Shown: positions 1-8,961, counted from the stretch's first letter. The stretch is DNA of 51,769 nucleotides from Chroococcidiopsidaceae cyanobacterium CP_BM_ER_R8_30 (GCA_019244235.1 JAFASY010000171.1:1-51769); one strand, 5' to 3'. A program made the numbers and translations. Notes: generated by a model not told the origin, from the letters alone.

Positions 1-954
1 TCTGCTTTGGCAGCATTTGCCCTGTTGGAGGATAAGTCTTACTACTTCAGCCCATCAGGTCAGAGTGTTGTCGCTTACGTGCCAAAGGGTCGAGGTGCGA
101 TCGCCCTAGGTGACCCGATTGGACCACCTGAAGACCGGCGCGAGGCAGTTGTGGGATTCCAACATTTCTGTGAGCGCAATGACTGGTATCCAGCTTTTTA
201 CCAAACACTACCAGATCACTTAGCGCTCTATCGCTCTTTAGGCTTTCACTCAGTACAAATTGGGGTAGAAGCGATTGTCGATCTCCATAACTTCACACTT
301 AAAGGTAAAGCTAACCAGAACTTAAGAACTGCTATCAATCGCCTCACCAAGGCTGGGTACAAAATTAAATTTTACGAGCCACCGCTGTCAGATGAGCTAG
401 TCAGGCAACTCAAGGCAGTGAGTGATGAATGGCTAAGGCAAGTCAGTGGGGCGGAAAAGCGATTCTCAGTAGGCTGGTTTTATGATGACTACGTACGTGA
501 AACACGAGTAGCAGTTGTTCAAACAGCAGAAGGGCAAATCAGTGCTTTTGCCAATTTGGTACCGGGCTATCAGGCCAATAGAGTTGCTGTTGATCTGATG
601 CGACGACGCAATAAGGTAGAAAACGGCACAATTGAATTCCTGTTTGCCTCAATGTTGCAGCACTTCCAAGAACTAGGGTACGATGGCTTTAATCTTGGTC
701 TGTCAGCCCTTTCAGGCGTGGGTGAAACGCAGAAATCTCCCCGCTTAGAGCGAGTATTGCACTATCTTTATCAACACTTAAATCAGTTTTACAATTTCAA
801 AGGGTTGCACAGCTTTAAAGAAAAGTTTAATCCCCATTGGGAACCTCGCTATTTGGTATATCCAGGTTTAGCAAAACTACCAGACGTAGTGGTGGGATTG
901 GTGCGGGCTGATTCAGGCGATCGCTTATGGGATTATTTCAAGCCGGAGTCCTAG
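1..954 (+). CDS. MprF-like phosphatidylglycerol lysyltransferase, C-terminal part (partial at 5' edge)
   Basis: The frame is open from base 1, so the true start and any N-terminal membrane flippase domain lie outside the window. The visible 317 residues match the DUF2156 (LPG_synthase_C) GNAT-like fold of aminoacyl-phosphatidylglycerol synthases. This domain transfers an aminoacyl group from charged tRNA to membrane lipid on the cytoplasmic face. Supporting stretches are the AIALGDPIGP strand-turn near residues 32-41, the lipid/acceptor-side helix around LRTAINRL, the VDLMRRR strand and the closing HSFKEKFNPHWEPRYLVY motif typical of this family. A long gap to the next gene follows. The amino acid transferred cannot be told from sequence. 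Confidence 0.85.
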   Translation, partial: SALAAFALLEDKSYYFSPSGQSVVAYVPKGRGAIALGDPIGPPEDRREAVVGFQHFCERNDWYPAFYQTLPDHLALYRSLGFHSVQIGVEAIVDLHNFTLKGKANQNLRTAINRLTKAGYKIKFYEPPLSDELVRQLKAVSDEWLRQVSGAEKRFSVGWFYDDYVRETRVAVVQTAEGQISAFANLVPGYQANRVAVDLMRRRNKVENGTIEFLFASMLQHFQELGYDGFNLGLSALSGVGETQKSPRLERVLHYLYQHLNQFYNFKGLHSFKEKFNPHWEPRYLVYPGLAKLPDVVVGLVRADSGDRLWDYFKPES

Positions 955-1102
955 TTGAGGATGGGATGACAGCCTAGGGGCAAATTTGTTATCGCTCCTT
1001 GGCACTGACCCATGTGACAATACAAAAAGTGTCACCTAAAGCAATTAATACCTTACAAGAAGCCCTAAACTCAACGCAGGTGTGAGGAATAGTTTGAACG
1101 GA

Positions 1103-1145
1103 AGAGCTCTTGGGGTCGAAACACGGAAAGACTCCCAAGAGCTTT
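1103..1145 (+). terminator. Inverted repeat, possible terminator of the MprF-like gene
   Basis: AGCTCTTGGG (1105-1114) pairs with CCCAAGAGCT (1134-1143) around a 19-base loop. One wobble and one A:T pair extend the stem outward. The following run is only TTAACTTT, so termination is plausible but weak, and the distance of about 150 bases from the stop codon is long. Confidence 0.35.
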
Positions 1146-1636
1146 AACTTTAGAATTTAGGCAAAGGCCAACTAGAGTGATGATTCTTTAGAATCACATT
1201 TTTTAGTCAAGCAGTTTTCTAGAAGTTCAATTCTATAGAGATACCAAAAGCGATGAGGATTGAGAATCGCTTTTCTCTTAAGACTGAATAGAGGCTGTTT
1301 CAGAAATGACCAGAGAGGAAACTTAACTTTACTGTATTTTGAAGCCATTGGAAAAAGTTTTAGGTTGCACAAGAAGAAACGTGGAAATACTGGCACTGGA
1401 ATCAGATATGCCAGTCATTAGTCTGTTAATTAAAATCTGCCACAATTCACAGCAGATTTTCCTGGTGAGGATTACCGAAAAATTGGCAAGCTTTAGAGCG
1501 ACGTCTGTAGTTTTGCTGTTGCATTTGGTCAAAGGGGTCAGGGAAAGACAGTGGTTTATAAATAATTGTCTTCCCCAGCAATCCTGACTCCTTCTTTGTC
1601 AAAACCAGCCGTGACAGCTCTTGTATTCATTTAAAT

Positions 1637-1650
1637 GTATTTTCTGATAC
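1637..1650 (+). promoter_or_regulatory. NtcA binding box upstream of amt
   Basis: The sequence GTA-TTTTCTGA-TAC is a perfect GTAN8TAC NtcA site. A -10-like hexamer TGCAAT begins 22 bases after it (1673-1678), the spacing expected of class II NtcA-activated promoters, though the hexamer is a poor TAN3T match. Ammonium transporter genes are established NtcA targets in cyanobacteria under nitrogen limitation, so context supports the call. Confidence 0.8.
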
Positions 1651-1722
1651 AGAATCATGGTTTTCTAATTGATGCAATGAAAGTTCGTGATTGAACTGCT
1701 TGACATCAAAGGCTAGAAACAA

Positions 1723-3171
1723 GTGTTGCAGAATGTCTTAACGACTGTGGTGATCGCAATAGGACTACTTACTGGTCCTCTAATGGACAAGGTGCTGGCT
1801 GAGCCATCATTGGCTCCTGATGTGATCGCTCATGCTCAAACCTCTGCAGATACAGGCTATGTGTTGCTGTGTGCAGCACTCGTACTGCTAATGACTCCAG
1901 GGTTTGCTTTTTTCTATGGCGGATTTGTGCGTGAGCGCAATGTCCTGAATACGATGATGATGAGCTTTATTCTCATGGCCTTGGTGGGGGTCACTTGGGT
2001 ACTGTGGGGCTATAGTCTCTCTTTTTCACCTGGTCTCCCGTTCATTGGTGGACTGCAATGGCTAGGGCTGAATGGTGTAAGCCATGTAGATAGTACAGGC
2101 TATCTACCTCACATGGTCTACGAGAATGCACTTCATACCGCAAATCCAAACTACAGTGACATCACCTCCTACTCACCAACTATTCCCCATCAGGCATTTA
2201 CGCTTTATCAAGCTATGTATGCCATCATCACTCCAGCACTCATTTCTGGGGCGATTGTTGAACGTGTTAGCTTCCGTGCTTACTTCTTGTTTGTACTGTT
2301 ATGGTCAACGCTGATCTATTGCCCCATCGCTCATATGGTGTGGGCAAAAGGTGGGTTTATCGGCAAGTACGGTGGGTTCGGTGCGCTTGACTTTGCTGGT
2401 GGGACGGTTGTGCATGTTAGTGCCGGAGTTTCTGCATTAGTGGCAGCATGGGTAACAGGTCCGCGGCAGACCTATCCCACTAAGCCTGCAGCACCTCACA
2501 ATGTCCCGTTTATCTTACTGGGCACTGGTTTGCTGTGGTTCGGTTGGCTTGGCTTTAATTCGGGTAATGCCTTAGCCTCTGGCTCTTTAGCAACAGTAGC
2601 GTTTATGTCTACAAACACTGCTGCCGCTGGGGCAGCCTTGACTTGGACGCTGCTAGAAACCTGGAGTGGGGGTGGTAAACCAACCGCTATAGGACTTGCC
2701 TCTGGCGCAATTGCTGGACTAGTCGGCGTTACCCCATCAGCAGGATTAGTCACGCCGCTAGGGGCCTTACTCATCGGTGTCATGGTTGCCCTCTGCTGCT
2801 TTTTTGCTGTCAGTTTGAGGGCAAGGCTGGAGTTTGATGATTCCTTAGATACCTTCCCTGTGCATGGAGTAGGCGGTACTGTAGGAGCAATCCTGACAGG
2901 TATATTTGCTACTACAGCTGTCAATCCAGCAGGTGTTGATGGTTTGCTCTTTGGCAATCCGTCTCAAGTCTTAAAACAGCTAGCAGCGGTTGGTATTACC
3001 TACGTTCTGGCAGGGGTTGGTACTCTAGTGATATTAAAAATTTTGGATGTGACAGTTGGTCTACGCGTCAAGCCAGACAAAGAAATTCAAGGTATGGACA
3101 TCAATGAACATGGGGAACAAGGTTATGGAGACGATTTTGCCTCTGGACTCAATTTCACCGAGCGATATTAG
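1723..3171 (+). CDS. amt: Ammonium transporter (Amt/MEP/Rh family)
   Basis: This 482-residue polytopic inner-membrane channel takes up ammonium. An N-terminal hydrophobic segment ending near LAEP looks like the cleavable signal common in cyanobacterial Amt1. Family signatures include the region TPGFAFFYGGFVRERNVLN, the HMVWAKGG segment, DFAGGTVVHVSAGVSALVAAW with a pore-lining His, and the second pore-lining His in FPVHGVGG. About eleven membrane segments are visible. I used the GTG at 1723, which has AAAGG about ten bases upstream; a slightly later start inside the signal region is possible. The perfect NtcA box at 1637-1650 predicts induction on nitrogen starvation. The C-terminal tail may contact PII (GlnB), as in other Amt proteins; no glnB lies nearby. 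Confidence 0.95.
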   Translation: MLQNVLTTVVIAIGLLTGPLMDKVLAEPSLAPDVIAHAQTSADTGYVLLCAALVLLMTPGFAFFYGGFVRERNVLNTMMMSFILMALVGVTWVLWGYSLSFSPGLPFIGGLQWLGLNGVSHVDSTGYLPHMVYENALHTANPNYSDITSYSPTIPHQAFTLYQAMYAIITPALISGAIVERVSFRAYFLFVLLWSTLIYCPIAHMVWAKGGFIGKYGGFGALDFAGGTVVHVSAGVSALVAAWVTGPRQTYPTKPAAPHNVPFILLGTGLLWFGWLGFNSGNALASGSLATVAFMSTNTAAAGAALTWTLLETWSGGGKPTAIGLASGAIAGLVGVTPSAGLVTPLGALLIGVMVALCCFFAVSLRARLEFDDSLDTFPVHGVGGTVGAILTGIFATTAVNPAGVDGLLFGNPSQVLKQLAAVGITYVLAGVGTLVILKILDVTVGLRVKPDKEIQGMDINEHGEQGYGDDFASGLNFTERY

Positions 3172-3249
3172 CTGAGGCATCAATAGCAACTTATTCGTCC
3201 TCAAGGTTAAAATCTGAGGCGAACTTATGCTGAAGCTAATCCATTACTC

Positions 3250-4065
3250 ATGTCCCCGAAACCCTTTGAGGCTTGGGCTCTCATATCCCTAGCTATAAAT
3301 ATAGTACTTGTATTATTGTTTGTTTTACTACTTAAACGTAGTAGTCTAGCTGTGCTCTCCTACGCCACGACAAAACCGCTAAATCTTGTAAAACAAACAC
3401 TTGCAGTAATACCTGGCTCAGGACTGCGCCCTCTACCGCCAAATTATCAGCAGAGGCTAAGCGTACTTAGGCGTGAAGCAGATAATGCAGCTAAGACCCG
3501 ACCCAAGCATCTCACTATCTTACTTGGTAACTCCATTACTGATTTTTTTCCTCCAGAAATGTTGCCACCTGGACGCAGCTGGCTGAATCAGGGGATTGCT
3601 GGGGATACAACAGCAGGAGTGTTAGAGCGGTTGCAGCTATTTGACTGCACTCAACCTGAAACCATCTTTGTGTTAATTGGAACTAACGATCTTACCCAAG
3701 GGGTAGATGATGCAACAATTTTGGCAAATCAGCAAAAGATTGTTGACTACTTAAAACAAGCTCACCCAAACTCACAAATTGTTATCCAATCGATTCTGCC
3801 GCGTAAAGATGAGCCAAAGTTACCAGGGAGTGACCACAAATACGGTCGGATTCAGAAGCTAAATCAGCAGCTTTTAGCAACCGCTAAGGCTAGCAGGGTC
3901 CACTATCTCAACTTATACCCCCTCTTCGCCAATACCCAAGGGAGTATCCTGCCAGAATTGACAACAGACGGGCTGCACTTAAGTTCTCAAGGCTATCTCG
4001 TCTGGCGCTCTGCCTTACAGCTATATAGTCAACTGGAACTGGAGCCAACCGCTAACAGCAGATGA
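3250..4065 (+). CDS. SGNH/GDSL-type hydrolase, membrane-anchored
   Basis: The 271-residue protein starts with a hydrophobic helix (about residues 10-28), so it is probably anchored with its catalytic domain outside the membrane, or secreted. The SGNH blocks are clear. Block I is LLGNSITDFF, with Ser in a GNS rather than GDS setting; block II is the Gly in NQGIAGDTT; block III is IGTND; block V is DGLHLSSQGY with catalytic Asp and His. These enzymes are esterases or lipases acting on ester or acetyl groups of lipids or polysaccharides; the substrate is not predictable. It lies just downstream of amt on the same strand with about 80 bases between them, and no functional link is evident. Confidence 0.85.
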   Translation: MSPKPFEAWALISLAINIVLVLLFVLLLKRSSLAVLSYATTKPLNLVKQTLAVIPGSGLRPLPPNYQQRLSVLRREADNAAKTRPKHLTILLGNSITDFFPPEMLPPGRSWLNQGIAGDTTAGVLERLQLFDCTQPETIFVLIGTNDLTQGVDDATILANQQKIVDYLKQAHPNSQIVIQSILPRKDEPKLPGSDHKYGRIQKLNQQLLATAKASRVHYLNLYPLFANTQGSILPELTTDGLHLSSQGYLVWRSALQLYSQLELEPTANSR

Positions 4066-4106
4066 AGGGAAGATAATTTCTTATCGAAAAACTTGGTTTA
4101 AAACCT

Positions 4107-4148
4107 CGCCGTTCTACGGCGACTTTATAGAGTTGGCGGCTCTATAAA
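4107..4148 (+). repeat. Left-end hairpins of the first tnpB element
   Basis: Two adjacent inverted repeats lie 20-60 bases before tnpB: a 5-base GC stem (4107-4111/4117-4121) and a 9-base perfect stem (4124-4132/4140-4148, 7-base loop). They fit the subterminal hairpins recognised by IS605-type transposases. Confidence 0.6.
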
Positions 4149-4168
4149 AAAGATTGTAATATAGACTC

Positions 4169-5371
4169 ATGAAAACGCTAGAGTTCAAATTAAAGGGTAA
4201 GACAGAGCAGTTCCAGATTGTCGATCAGGCAATCAGGACAGCTCAGTTTGTTCGTAACAAAGCACTGCGGTATTGGGAGGATAATAGCGGAGTCAAACCC
4301 TATGATTTGAACATCTACTGCTCTAGACTAGCTAAAGAGTTCTCTTGGGCGAACAAGCTCAACTCTCAGGCTAGACAAGCAGCAGCAGAACGTGCGGCTT
4401 TTGCAATTGTTCGTTTCTATGAGAATTGCAAAGCGAACAAATCTGGCAAAAAAGGATATCCTAAATACAAAAAGAACAGCCGCTCCGTAGAATACAAAAA
4501 TACTGGGTGGAAACTTGCGTCAGATAGAAAGCATATTACTTTTACAGACAAGCAGGGTTTAGGAACTTTTAAACTTGTAGGCACTTGGGATTTACATTTT
4601 TACTCCTATGAGCAGCTCAGAAGAGTCAGAATACTAAGATGAGCCGATGGTTACTACTGTCAGTTTTGTGTTGCTGTATCTGAAGTTGAGAAAGCTGAAC
4701 CTACTCAAAAGACAATTGGGTTAGATGTAGGGCTCAACTTCTTCTATACTGATTCTGCTGGACATCAAGAAGAAAACCCGCGCTATTACCGCAAAGCCGA
4801 ACTCCAGTTAAAGCGGTTACAGAGAAGGGTTTCTAAAAAGTTTAAGAAACCTAAGAAGCAAGAAGACAAACAATCTAACCGATATAAAAAAGCTAAAAAC
4901 AAACTAGCAAGAAAGCACCTGAAAGTAAGTAGACAGCGTATAGAACATGCTAAGAGACTAGCACGTTGCGTAGTGAAGTCCAACGACCTCATTGTCTACG
5001 AGGATTTAAAGGTGAAAAACATGGTACGAAACCAGAAGCTTTCTAAGTCAATCAATAACGCTGGTTGGTATCAATTCAGAGTTTGGATTGAGCATTTTGG
5101 AAAAAAGTTTGGGAGAGTCACTGTTGCTGTTCCTCCAGATTACACAAGCCAAAATTGTTCAGGATGCGGTGTTGTTGTGCAGAAAGCTCTTAGTACTAGA
5201 ACACATGCCTGTCAGTGTGGCTGTGTTTTGGATAGGGATGAAAACGCAGCACTAAATATCCTAAATAAGGGATTAAGTACGACAGGGCATGTCGGAACTT
5301 ACGCTCAGGGAGATGGAACCTCTACTGTATTAGGTGAGAATCTAGTACAGCAAGTTCTGTCGTTGAACTGA
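4169..5371 (+). pseudogene. tnpB: TnpB (OrfB), RNA-guided nuclease family, interrupted by one in-frame TGA
   Basis: The coding frame runs without frameshift from ATG 4169 to the stop at 5371, except for a single TGA at 4640-4642 (codon 158). Related proteins would be expected to have Arg there, so a CGA-to-TGA change explains it. The rest is intact: the N-terminal OrfB helix-turn-helix region, the RuvC Asp in GLDVGLNFF, the RuvC Glu in VYEDLKVKNM, a four-cysteine zinc finger (CSGC...CQCGC) and the last RuvC Asp in DRDENAALN. A shorter product could start at GTG 4973 but would lack the first catalytic Asp. TnpB proteins are guided by an RNA made from the element's right end. The gene is either a recent pseudogene or read through. 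Confidence 0.85.
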
Positions 5372-5375
5372 GAAT

Positions 5376-5396
5376 CCCCGGCGTCGAACGCCGGGG
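5376..5396 (+). repeat. Right-end hairpin of the first tnpB element / possible guide-RNA 3' region
   Basis: CCCCGGCG pairs perfectly with CGCCGGGG around a 5-base loop (TCGAA), four bases after the tnpB stop. In IS605-type elements the right end folds this way, and the TnpB guide (omega) RNA ends at the element boundary. It could also terminate transcripts converging with the TetR gene. Confidence 0.65.
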
Positions 5397-5408
5397 AGTG
5401 TCAATCAC

Positions 5409-6074
5409 TCATACATTAGCTGCAACTGTAGAAGTCGCTATGCTGTGCAGACGTTGCCGGATTGCTGCTCTGGCTTTGGTAAATGCCTGCTGATCGTCGT
5501 GGAGCTGCAAAGCCCAGTTAGCACCCATTAATAGCGCGTTAATCTCAAAAGCTAGTTGTGCTGTCTCAACATTAGAGAAAAGAGAGAAAAGTTCCCCTAA
5601 TTCGCTTGCCTCACGTACTAGATTCTCTAGGGTGCTGAGCCACTCTTTCATAATTGTCGCGATCGCGTCTCGGATGGGACCTGGACGACCATCAAACTCA
5701 GCCGCAGCGGCAGCAAAAAAGCATCCACCCCGAAACACCTTTCTTTCTGCATAAGAGCAATAGGCATCGCAAAGCCTCCACAGCTTGACGATGCCCTTAA
5801 AGCTGCCCAAATCGGGAGGCACAACTTCAGCAACGAAGATGGCACGAGCCGCATCTACTGTCGCCAGCTGTAACTCTTCCTTAGAGCCGAAGTGAACAAA
5901 TAGTCCGCTCTTACTCATTCCTATTTCAGCAGCTAGACGACCAATGGTAAGCCCTTCTAAGCCTTCGACTGAAGCAACATCTACTGCAACTCGCAAAATA
6001 GATTGGCGCGTTCGTTCACCCTGTGAAGTGCGACGCTTTTTCGGAGTCTGTTGATTAACACGATCTGCTTCCAT
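5409..6074 (-). CDS. TetR/AcrR family transcriptional regulator
   Basis: The 221-residue protein has a basic N-terminal tail, then a TetR DNA-binding domain: the helix QSILRVAVDVASVEGLEGLTIGRLAAEIGMSKSGLFVHFGSKEELQLA carries the helix-turn-helix at about residues 43-62. The C-terminal ligand domain, with the GGCFFAAAAAEFDGRPGPIR segment, resembles the YsiA/TetR_C subfamily often found near lipid or xenobiotic enzymes. It lies 42 bases downstream of the P450 gene on the same strand, so the two probably form an operon and the regulator may control the P450. A tnpB element is inserted just beyond its 3' end. The inducer is unknown. Confidence 0.85.
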   Translation of the reverse strand: MEADRVNQQTPKKRRTSQGERTRQSILRVAVDVASVEGLEGLTIGRLAAEIGMSKSGLFVHFGSKEELQLATVDAARAIFVAEVVPPDLGSFKGIVKLWRLCDAYCSYAERKVFRGGCFFAAAAAEFDGRPGPIRDAIATIMKEWLSTLENLVREASELGELFSLFSNVETAQLAFEINALLMGANWALQLHDDQQAFTKARAAIRQRLHSIATSTVAANV

Positions 6075-6116
6075 CTGTTATTGGGAATTGAGTAGGGAGT
6101 AGGCGCAAAGAAGTAC

Positions 6117-7499
6117 TTAGACAGGAATTAAGGCATTCTGCGATCGATGCACTCCCGTCACAACCATTTGCATACCTCTAGGAGGCGCTGTAAGAACGGC
6201 TCGGCGTACAGGCTTTACAGGACGATTGTCGACTAGCTTCAGGTGAAAGTGCGACAAGATTGTAGCAAGTACTAGTTTCATTTCTAGCTGGGCAAAAGCC
6301 ATTCCGATGCAACGGCGATTGCCTCCACCGAATGGCAAATATTCATAGGGAGAGAATTGCCGCTCTAGAAAGCGCTCTGGCTTAAAACGCTTTGGCTCTG
6401 GATATAGATCTTCACGCTGATGGGTTAGATAAATGCAGGGAGCTAGAACAGTACCAGGTTCAAACTGGTAGCTCGCGATCTCAATTGGTGTTCTCACAAT
6501 CCGAGTAAAGGCAAACAAAGCAACTGGATAAATGCGTAGCGTTTCTTGACACACTGCATTGAGATAGGGAAGTCGGGCAATTGCAGTTGGGTCTTTTTCA
6601 CAACCAAGAGTGTTCAACTCCTGTATCAGCTTTTCACCAACTTCCGGTAACCGATGAGTCCAGTGCAAAGCCCAAGTCACTGCAGCAGCTGTAGTTTCGT
6701 GACCTGCTACTAAAAGGGTCATTAATTCATCACGTAATTCTACATCTGTCATTGGCTCACCTGCTTCATCTCTCGCAGCTAGCAGCAAGGTGAGAATGTC
6801 TTCGCGAGAATGGACAGACGCTACATTCAACATCTCTGCACGGCGTTGCCGGATCTCAGCGTAGATAAGTTCGTCAATTTGGTGACGCAGCCGTAGAAAG
6901 CGACCCCATGGACTCCAAGGACCTAAATCCCGTTGAAGTGACCGAATGAAAACTAAGCTCGAACGCAAGGGAGAGCCAGTCAAATCGAGCAGCGACCTGA
7001 GAAATTGCCTGAGTTGTTGAAAACGCTCTCCTTCGTTGATACCAAATACAGCTTGCAAGATCACTCGCAGCGAAATATCTAGCATAGATGGGAGAACGAA
7101 GAAGGGTTCACCAACTGTCCACTGATTCATCGCTGTCTCAGTTGTCTCACAAATGAGATTGCTATAAGCTCGCATCCGTTCTCCGTGAAACGGAGGCATG
7201 AGTAGTCGTCGCTGGCGTAAGTGGCGATCGCCATCCAGCAAAATCAGGGAATTGTCCCCTAATGTTGGTTGGAAAACACCCATTCCCTTACCAGAGTCAA
7301 ACTGATTGGGGTCTGCGGTAAAAATTTCCTGAATTGCTTGAGGATGGCTAAAAATGACAAGGGGAGGAAAGCCTGTTGTTCGCGATGTAAAGGTGTCACC
7401 ATAGCGCTTGGCACAGGCTTCTAGACGTTCTAGAGGATACGCGATTGCCTGAAGCAACTGAAGGAATGAAGGCGCTTTAGGACCATCAGGAAGTTTCAT
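6117..7499 (-). CDS. Cytochrome P450, CYP110-like
   Basis: The 460-residue protein has all P450 hallmarks: the C-helix WxxxR-like segment RHLRQRRLLMPPFHGERM, the I-helix oxygen-activation motif AGHETT, the K-helix ETLR (ExxR), and the heme-thiolate loop FGGGNRRCIGMAFA with the axial Cys at residue 397. There is no membrane anchor, so it is probably soluble or peripheral and fed by ferredoxin. The start PDGPKAPSFLQ and overall pattern resemble cyanobacterial CYP110, a family linked to fatty-acid and terpenoid or alkane oxidation; the substrate is an inference. It heads a probable two-gene unit with the TetR gene and diverges from ispH, with 208 bases between the two start codons. Confidence 0.92.
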   Translation of the reverse strand: MKLPDGPKAPSFLQLLQAIAYPLERLEACAKRYGDTFTSRTTGFPPLVIFSHPQAIQEIFTADPNQFDSGKGMGVFQPTLGDNSLILLDGDRHLRQRRLLMPPFHGERMRAYSNLICETTETAMNQWTVGEPFFVLPSMLDISLRVILQAVFGINEGERFQQLRQFLRSLLDLTGSPLRSSLVFIRSLQRDLGPWSPWGRFLRLRHQIDELIYAEIRQRRAEMLNVASVHSREDILTLLLAARDEAGEPMTDVELRDELMTLLVAGHETTAAAVTWALHWTHRLPEVGEKLIQELNTLGCEKDPTAIARLPYLNAVCQETLRIYPVALFAFTRIVRTPIEIASYQFEPGTVLAPCIYLTHQREDLYPEPKRFKPERFLERQFSPYEYLPFGGGNRRCIGMAFAQLEMKLVLATILSHFHLKLVDNRPVKPVRRAVLTAPPRGMQMVVTGVHRSQNALIPV

Positions 7500-7537
7500 A
7501 GCAACTATTTCTTAGAGCTGTACCCCGAAAATAGCAC

Positions 7538-7545
7538 GAACGTTC
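7538..7545. promoter_or_regulatory. Small palindrome in the P450-ispH divergent region
   Basis: GAACGTTC, a perfect 8-base palindrome inside CACGAACGTTCTTA, lies about 40 bases upstream of the P450 start. It could be part of an operator for the neighbouring TetR protein, but short palindromes also occur by chance. Confidence 0.2.
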
Positions 7546-7707
7546 TTACTAAGTAAAGAGCTAATATTGCTCTGAGCAAGTAGGGCGCTTTATGATGGCA
7601 AGCCGTAACAGCTCATCTAATGCTCTTTCAAGCCATTGAGTGATTCTGCTTCCCTTAGCACTTTAGAATTGGGTAGGAACGCTACTGAATCCAGGAGAAA
7701 CGGTTGC

Positions 7708-8916
7708 ATGGACACGAAAGCCTTTAAACGGTCACTCCAGCATTCTGAGAACTATCACCGTAAAGGATTTGGACATGAGGCAGAAGTCGCCAGTACTTTG
7801 CAGTTAGAGTATCAAAGCAATCTGGTGCAGCAAATTCGAGACCACAACTACAGGCTACAACGGGGTAATGTTTCCATCCGGCTAGCCGAAGCGTTTGGCT
7901 TTTGCTGGGGTGTGGAACGAGCTGTTGCCATGGCTTATGAAACCCGCCAGCATTTTCCCACTCAGCGGGTCTGGATTACCAACGAAATTATTCATAACCC
8001 ATCGGTCAATCAGCATTTGCGAAACATGCAGGTGGAGTTTATTGAGGTTAAAGCAGGTCAGAAGGACTTTTCTGGTGTTGCACCTGGAGATGTGGTCATC
8101 TTACCTGCCTTTGGTGCTAGCGTTCAGGAAATGCAGCTACTCAACGATAAAGGTTGCACCATTGTGGATACCACCTGCCCCTGGGTTTCTAAGGTTTGGA
8201 ATACGGTAGAGAAGCACAAGAAAGGCGATCGCACCTCAATTATCCACGGCAAGTACAACCATGAAGAAACAATTGCCACCAGTTCGTTTGCAGCTAAGTA
8301 TCTGGTGCTGCTGAACCTCCAAGAAGCTGAATATGTCAGCAATTACATCCTAAATGGAGGTAATAAAGCAGAATTTATGGCAAAGTTTGGTCGCGCTTGC
8401 TCTTCTGGTTTCGATCCTGACCAAGACTTAGAGCAGATTGGCATTGCCAACCAAACAACAATGCTGAAGGGTGAAACTGAGCAAATTGGTAAGTTGTTTG
8501 AGTGCACAATGATGAAGAAATATGGACCAGCTCAGCTAAATCAGCATTTTTTGAGCTTCAACACCATTTGCGATGCGACCCAAGAGCGGCAGGATGCTAT
8601 GTTGCAACTTGTGGACGAAAAGCTGGACTTAATGATAGTAATCGGTGGATTCAATTCTTCCAACACCACCCATCTACAAGAAATTGCTATTGAGCGAGGC
8701 ATCCCATCCTATCACATCGATAGTGTTGCACGCATTAGCTCTCCTAATTGCATTCAGCACAAGCCCCTGCACCGCAACTTAGAGGTGACAGAGAACTGGC
8801 TACCAGATGGCGAGATTGTTGTTGGAATTACTTCAGGTGCCTCGACGCCAGATAAAGCAGTGGCTGATGTTGTGGAGAAGATATTTGAATTAAAGGGAGT
8901 AGAGAATAGGGTGTAG
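7708..8916 (+). CDS. ispH: 4-hydroxy-3-methylbut-2-enyl diphosphate reductase (LytB)
   Basis: This is the last enzyme of the MEP pathway. It reduces HMBPP to IPP and DMAPP with a [4Fe-4S] cluster and, in cyanobacteria, ferredoxin. The three cluster cysteines are in [22 protein letters not shown] and [10 protein letters not shown], and the substrate-site His/Asn stretch [13 protein letters not shown] is present. At 402 residues it is the long cyanobacterial/plant-type form with an N-terminal extension beginning [11 protein letters not shown] chose ATG 7708 because AGGAG sits ten bases upstream (7693-7697) and the family's usual N-terminus begins there; an open TTG start at 7636 would add 24 unsupported residues. 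The fni gene at 43717 interconverts the products of this enzyme. Confidence 0.96.
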   Translation: MDTKAFKRSLQHSENYHRKGFGHEAEVASTLQLEYQSNLVQQIRDHNYRLQRGNVSIRLAEAFGFCWGVERAVAMAYETRQHFPTQRVWITNEIIHNPSVNQHLRNMQVEFIEVKAGQKDFSGVAPGDVVILPAFGASVQEMQLLNDKGCTIVDTTCPWVSKVWNTVEKHKKGDRTSIIHGKYNHEETIATSSFAAKYLVLLNLQEAEYVSNYILNGGNKAEFMAKFGRACSSGFDPDQDLEQIGIANQTTMLKGETEQIGKLFECTMMKKYGPAQLNQHFLSFNTICDATQERQDAMLQLVDEKLDLMIVIGGFNSSNTTHLQEIAIERGIPSYHIDSVARISSPNCIQHKPLHRNLEVTENWLPDGEIVVGITSGASTPDKAVADVVEKIFELKGVENRV

Positions 8917-8961
8917 GGAAGAATTTAACTTTACCCTCCCTGCGCCTATAGGGCGCTTGAC

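Larger units (their letters stand above)
955..1722. other. 768-base intergenic region upstream of amt
   Basis: No convincing gene is visible. It holds two inverted repeats (12-base arms at 1103-1114/1134-1145; 9-base arms at 1246-1254/1266-1274), a GTGACA...TGTCAC dyad near 1014-1035 and an NtcA box at 1637-1650. Short frames on both strands between 1172 and 1609 resemble no family I recognise and could be decayed coding sequence. Confidence 0.5.
4085..5400 (+). mobile_element. IS200/IS605-family element carrying only tnpB
   Basis: A tnpB gene (4169-5371) is flanked by hairpins typical of IS605-type ends. On the left are CGCCG-loop-CGGCG (4107-4121) and a 9-base stem TTTATAGAG/CTCTATAAA (4124-4148). 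On the right is a GC-rich 8- to 9-base stem immediately after the stop codon (5376-5396). There is no tnpA (Y1 transposase), so any movement would need a transposase supplied in trans. The exact ends are not defined, because this family makes no target duplication. The right end abuts the 3' end of the TetR gene. Confidence 0.75.

Noticed and set aside
1103-1274. Stem-loops upstream of amt as a glutamine or other riboswitch
   Set aside because: I could not match the conserved elements of the glnA-type glutamine riboswitch, and the NtcA promoter lies downstream of these stems, so they would not be in the amt leader.
1172-1609. Several short frames on both strands in the spacer before amt
   Set aside because: No recognisable domain, no ribosome-binding site, and overlapping frames on both strands, so none could be called as a gene.
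4643-4972. Apparent frameshift in the first tnpB
   Set aside because: Reading codon by codon shows the frame is unchanged; the gap in open frames comes from one TGA and the absence of a start codon until GTG 4973.
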